From positions 1 through 7,489 of the forward strand of contig JAFYUA010000190.1 in the NCBI GenBank assembly GCA_017549745.1: 7,489 nt of DNA, in the 5' to 3' direction. How positions within the stretch are numbered: position 1 is the first letter of the stretch; every line of letters starts with the position of its first letter. Under the pieces are notes generated by a model. The model saw only the letters and a program-made list of their open reading frames with translations, made no database searches and was not told the origin of the DNA. Origin of the DNA: Clostridia bacterium (lineage in GTDB: Bacteria; Bacillota; Clostridia; UMGS1810). Shown in pieces: positions 6,077-7,489 of this stretch. The position numbers and the translations under genes were made by a program.

Positions 6077-7111
6077 AATCACACCGCCGCCAATCACATA
6101 GTCGCCGTCATACAAAACAACCGACTGACCCTTAGCGATGGCACGCTGAGGCGCGTCAAATTCTATGTGAACGCTATTCTCCCCTGTGGCATACACAGTG
6201 CAGGGAGCTTCTTTGGCACTGTAGCGGATTTTTGCCGATGTAGCGAGCTTGTCGGGCGGATTGTCAAAAGATATCCAGTTGAAGCTGCCTGCATCGAGCG
6301 AGCTTGAGAATAGCTCTTCATCTCTGGCAAGGACCACCTCGTTTGCAGATGTGTTTTTGCCTTTTACATACATCTTCTCGCCAAAGGCACAGCCAAGGCC
6401 TTTTCGCTGACCTATGGTGTAATTAATAAGCCCCGAATGAGTGCCTATTACATTGCCGCTTGTGTCCACAAAATTGCCGCAGGGGTATTCTCTGCCTGTG
6501 AAGCTTTTTATCACCGAGGCATAGTCACCATCGGGCACAAAGCAAATGTCCTGACTGTCTTTTTTGCGTGCATTGACAAAGCCTCTCTCTTCGGCTATGG
6601 CTCTTATGTCTGCTTTGGTCAGCTCACCCAGAGGAAACACAGTGTGGGCAAGCTGATGCTGCGTGAGATTGTAGAGAACATAGCTCTGGTCTTTTGACGG
6701 GTCAATGCCCTTTTTGAGATAATAGCGGTCGCCAGAATATTCTATGTTGGCATAGTGCCCTGTTGCAATGAGGTCTATGCCCAGCTTTTGCGCCTCAGAT
6801 AAGAAGCGGTCAAATTTGAGGTGACGGTTACATTCTATGCACGGATTGGGTGTGGCTCCGTTTTCGTATGCCGAGATGAATGAATCGATGACACATGATT
6901 TGAATTCATCTCTCAAATCAAACACATGAAAATCAATGTCGAGCTTGTCACACACTGTGTGTGCATCGTCAATATCGGCAAGTGGGGCTTCGCTTTTGTC
7001 AAAAAGGCGCATAATGGCACCCGAACACAAAAAGCCCTCACATTTCATAATATATGCCGCAACGCTGGAATCAACGCCGCCACTCATGGCTACAAGTACT
7101 TTTGGATTCAT
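6071..7111 (-). CDS. mnmA: tRNA-specific 2-thiouridylase MnmA
   Basis: MnmA installs sulfur at C2 of wobble U34 in tRNA-Lys(UUU), -Glu and -Gln. It adenylates the uridine with ATP and receives persulfide sulfur from a cysteine desulfurase, directly or by relay. The 346-residue protein has the PP-loop motif SGGVDSS at 10-16. TPNPCIECN at 88-95 carries the catalytic Cys91, GHYANI is at 118-123 and KDQSYVLYNL at 140-149. DSQDICFVP at 185-193 carries the second catalytic Cys190. GQRKGLG at 234-240 and the C-terminal GDYVIGGGVI complete the family pattern at normal length. The start at 7111 is chosen because GGAGG lies 4 bases upstream. An in-frame ATG at 7162 would add 17 residues, overlap the upstream gene and lack conservation. 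It follows cysK by 16 bases and probably forms an operon with it. Its stop abuts the stop of the convergent unknown ORF. Confidence 0.97.
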   Translation of the reverse strand: MNPKVLVAMSGGVDSSVAAYIMKCEGFLCSGAIMRLFDKSEAPLADIDDAHTVCDKLDIDFHVFDLRDEFKSCVIDSFISAYENGATPNPCIECNRHLKFDRFLSEAQKLGIDLIATGHYANIEYSGDRYYLKKGIDPSKDQSYVLYNLTQHQLAHTVFPLGELTKADIRAIAEERGFVNARKKDSQDICFVPDGDYASVIKSFTGREYPCGNFVDTSGNVIGTHSGLINYTIGQRKGLGCAFGEKMYVKGKNTSANEVVLARDEELFSSSLDAGSFNWISFDNPPDKLATSAKIRYSAKEAPCTVYATGENSVHIEFDAPQRAIAKGQSVVLYDGDYVIGGGVIL

Positions 7112-7127
7112 GTTACCTCCGTTGTGG

Positions 7128-7489
7128 TCACTGGAATAATTCTGTGGATAGATAGCGATCACCTGTGTCGGGCAAAAGCGCCACTATGTTTTTGCCGTTG
7201 TTTTCAGGTCTCGCTGCAAGGCTGACAGCCGCACAAAGTGCAGCACCTGATGAAATGCCCACGAGGATGCCCTCTTTGGTGCCCATCATGCGTGCGTATT
7301 TGTAGGCATCATCGGCAGTGACGGTGATTATCTCGTCATATACACTTGTGTCTAAAACCTCGGGCACAAAATTTGCCCCTATGCCCTGAATTTTGTGTGC
7401 TCCCACTTTGCCCTGAGAAAGCAGCGGTGATGCTTCGGGCTCCACGGCTACCACGCGCACATCGGGATTTTTGCCTTTGAGATACTGCC
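7128..7489 (-). CDS. cysK: Cysteine synthase (O-acetylserine sulfhydrylase), C-terminal part; 5' end beyond window
   Basis: This PLP enzyme makes cysteine from O-acetylserine and sulfide. About 120 C-terminal residues are visible, starting QYLKGKNPDVRVVAVEP, a typical CysK stretch. HKIQGIGANFVP, EGILVGISSGAA (PLP-side serine loop) and IVALLPDTGDRYLST follow, ending in ELFQ. These identify the CysK/CysM group, and the HKIQGIG and GDRYLST segments favour CysK. The frame is open through the right edge, so the true start is outside the window (about 185 residues missing for a usual length near 305). A GTG at 7460 lies inside the conserved domain and is not a start. mnmA follows after 16 bases in the same direction with its ribosome binding site in the gap, implying cotranscription. 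Confidence 0.95.
   Translation of the reverse strand, partial: QYLKGKNPDVRVVAVEPEASPLLSQGKVGAHKIQGIGANFVPEVLDTSVYDEIITVTADDAYKYARMMGTKEGILVGISSGAALCAAVSLAARPENNGKNIVALLPDTGDRYLSTELFQ

Noticed and set aside
7112..7162. Extended mnmA start at 7162
   Set aside because: It would overlap the cysK end and lacks a proper ribosome binding site; GGAGG just before 7111 and the conserved N-terminus favour the shorter form.
1..7489. Defence system, prophage, transposon or CRISPR array
   Set aside because: No transposase, integrase, nuclease-toxin pair, direct-repeat array or inverted terminal repeat was seen; nearly all sequence is assigned to housekeeping genes or their signals.

Overview
This window reads as an ordinary chromosomal stretch from an anaerobic low-to-moderate GC Firmicute, most likely a member of Clostridia. 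The evidence is a leucine-type T-box leader, a Firmicutes-type TmcAL tRNA-acetylating enzyme, a stand-alone ECF-transporter S component, a long-form LeuA, strong AGGAG-type ribosome binding sites and a tRNA-Lys without an encoded CCA. The species cannot be fixed from the sequence. I see no mobile element, CRISPR array, defence system or phage gene, and I do not think the window holds a wholly new system.

Layout, left to right. Positions 1-2768 form one minus-strand unit. A near-consensus promoter (about 2740-2768) feeds a T-box riboswitch (about 2440-2733) with a legible CTC leucine specifier, an antiterminator and a competing terminator. The leader is followed by leuA (2-isopropylmalate synthase) and, 12 bases later, by an exonuclease III gene that runs off the left edge. 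Positions 2784-3315 hold a small three-helix membrane protein of unknown function (minus) with its own promoter. Positions 3313-3810 hold an ECF S component (minus). Positions 3851-4025 hold a tRNA-Lys(CTT) transcription unit (minus) with a perfect TTGACA-17-TATAAT promoter and an intrinsic terminator. Divergent from it, on the plus strand, lie tmcAL (4128-5282), a hairpin with T-runs (5291-5333), and an unrecognised 246-residue ORF (5336-6076). That ORF meets mnmA (6071-7111, minus) tail to tail, with the two stop codons forming CTATAG. mnmA follows a cysteine synthase gene (7128-7489, partial) in the same orientation after 16 bases.

How the parts relate. Several genes concern tRNA or amino acids: leucine synthesis sensed through uncharged tRNA-Leu, a tRNA-Lys gene, ac4C34 formation on elongator tRNA-Met (TmcAL), s2U34 formation on Lys/Glu/Gln tRNAs (MnmA) and synthesis of cysteine, the ultimate sulfur source for MnmA. 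The most interesting points are regulatory. A DNA-repair nuclease appears to be placed under leucine T-box control. The only visible Shine-Dalgarno of the unknown 246-aa ORF lies in the 3' arm of a terminator-like hairpin. The ECF S gene sits directly behind the tRNA-Lys terminator with no evident promoter of its own.
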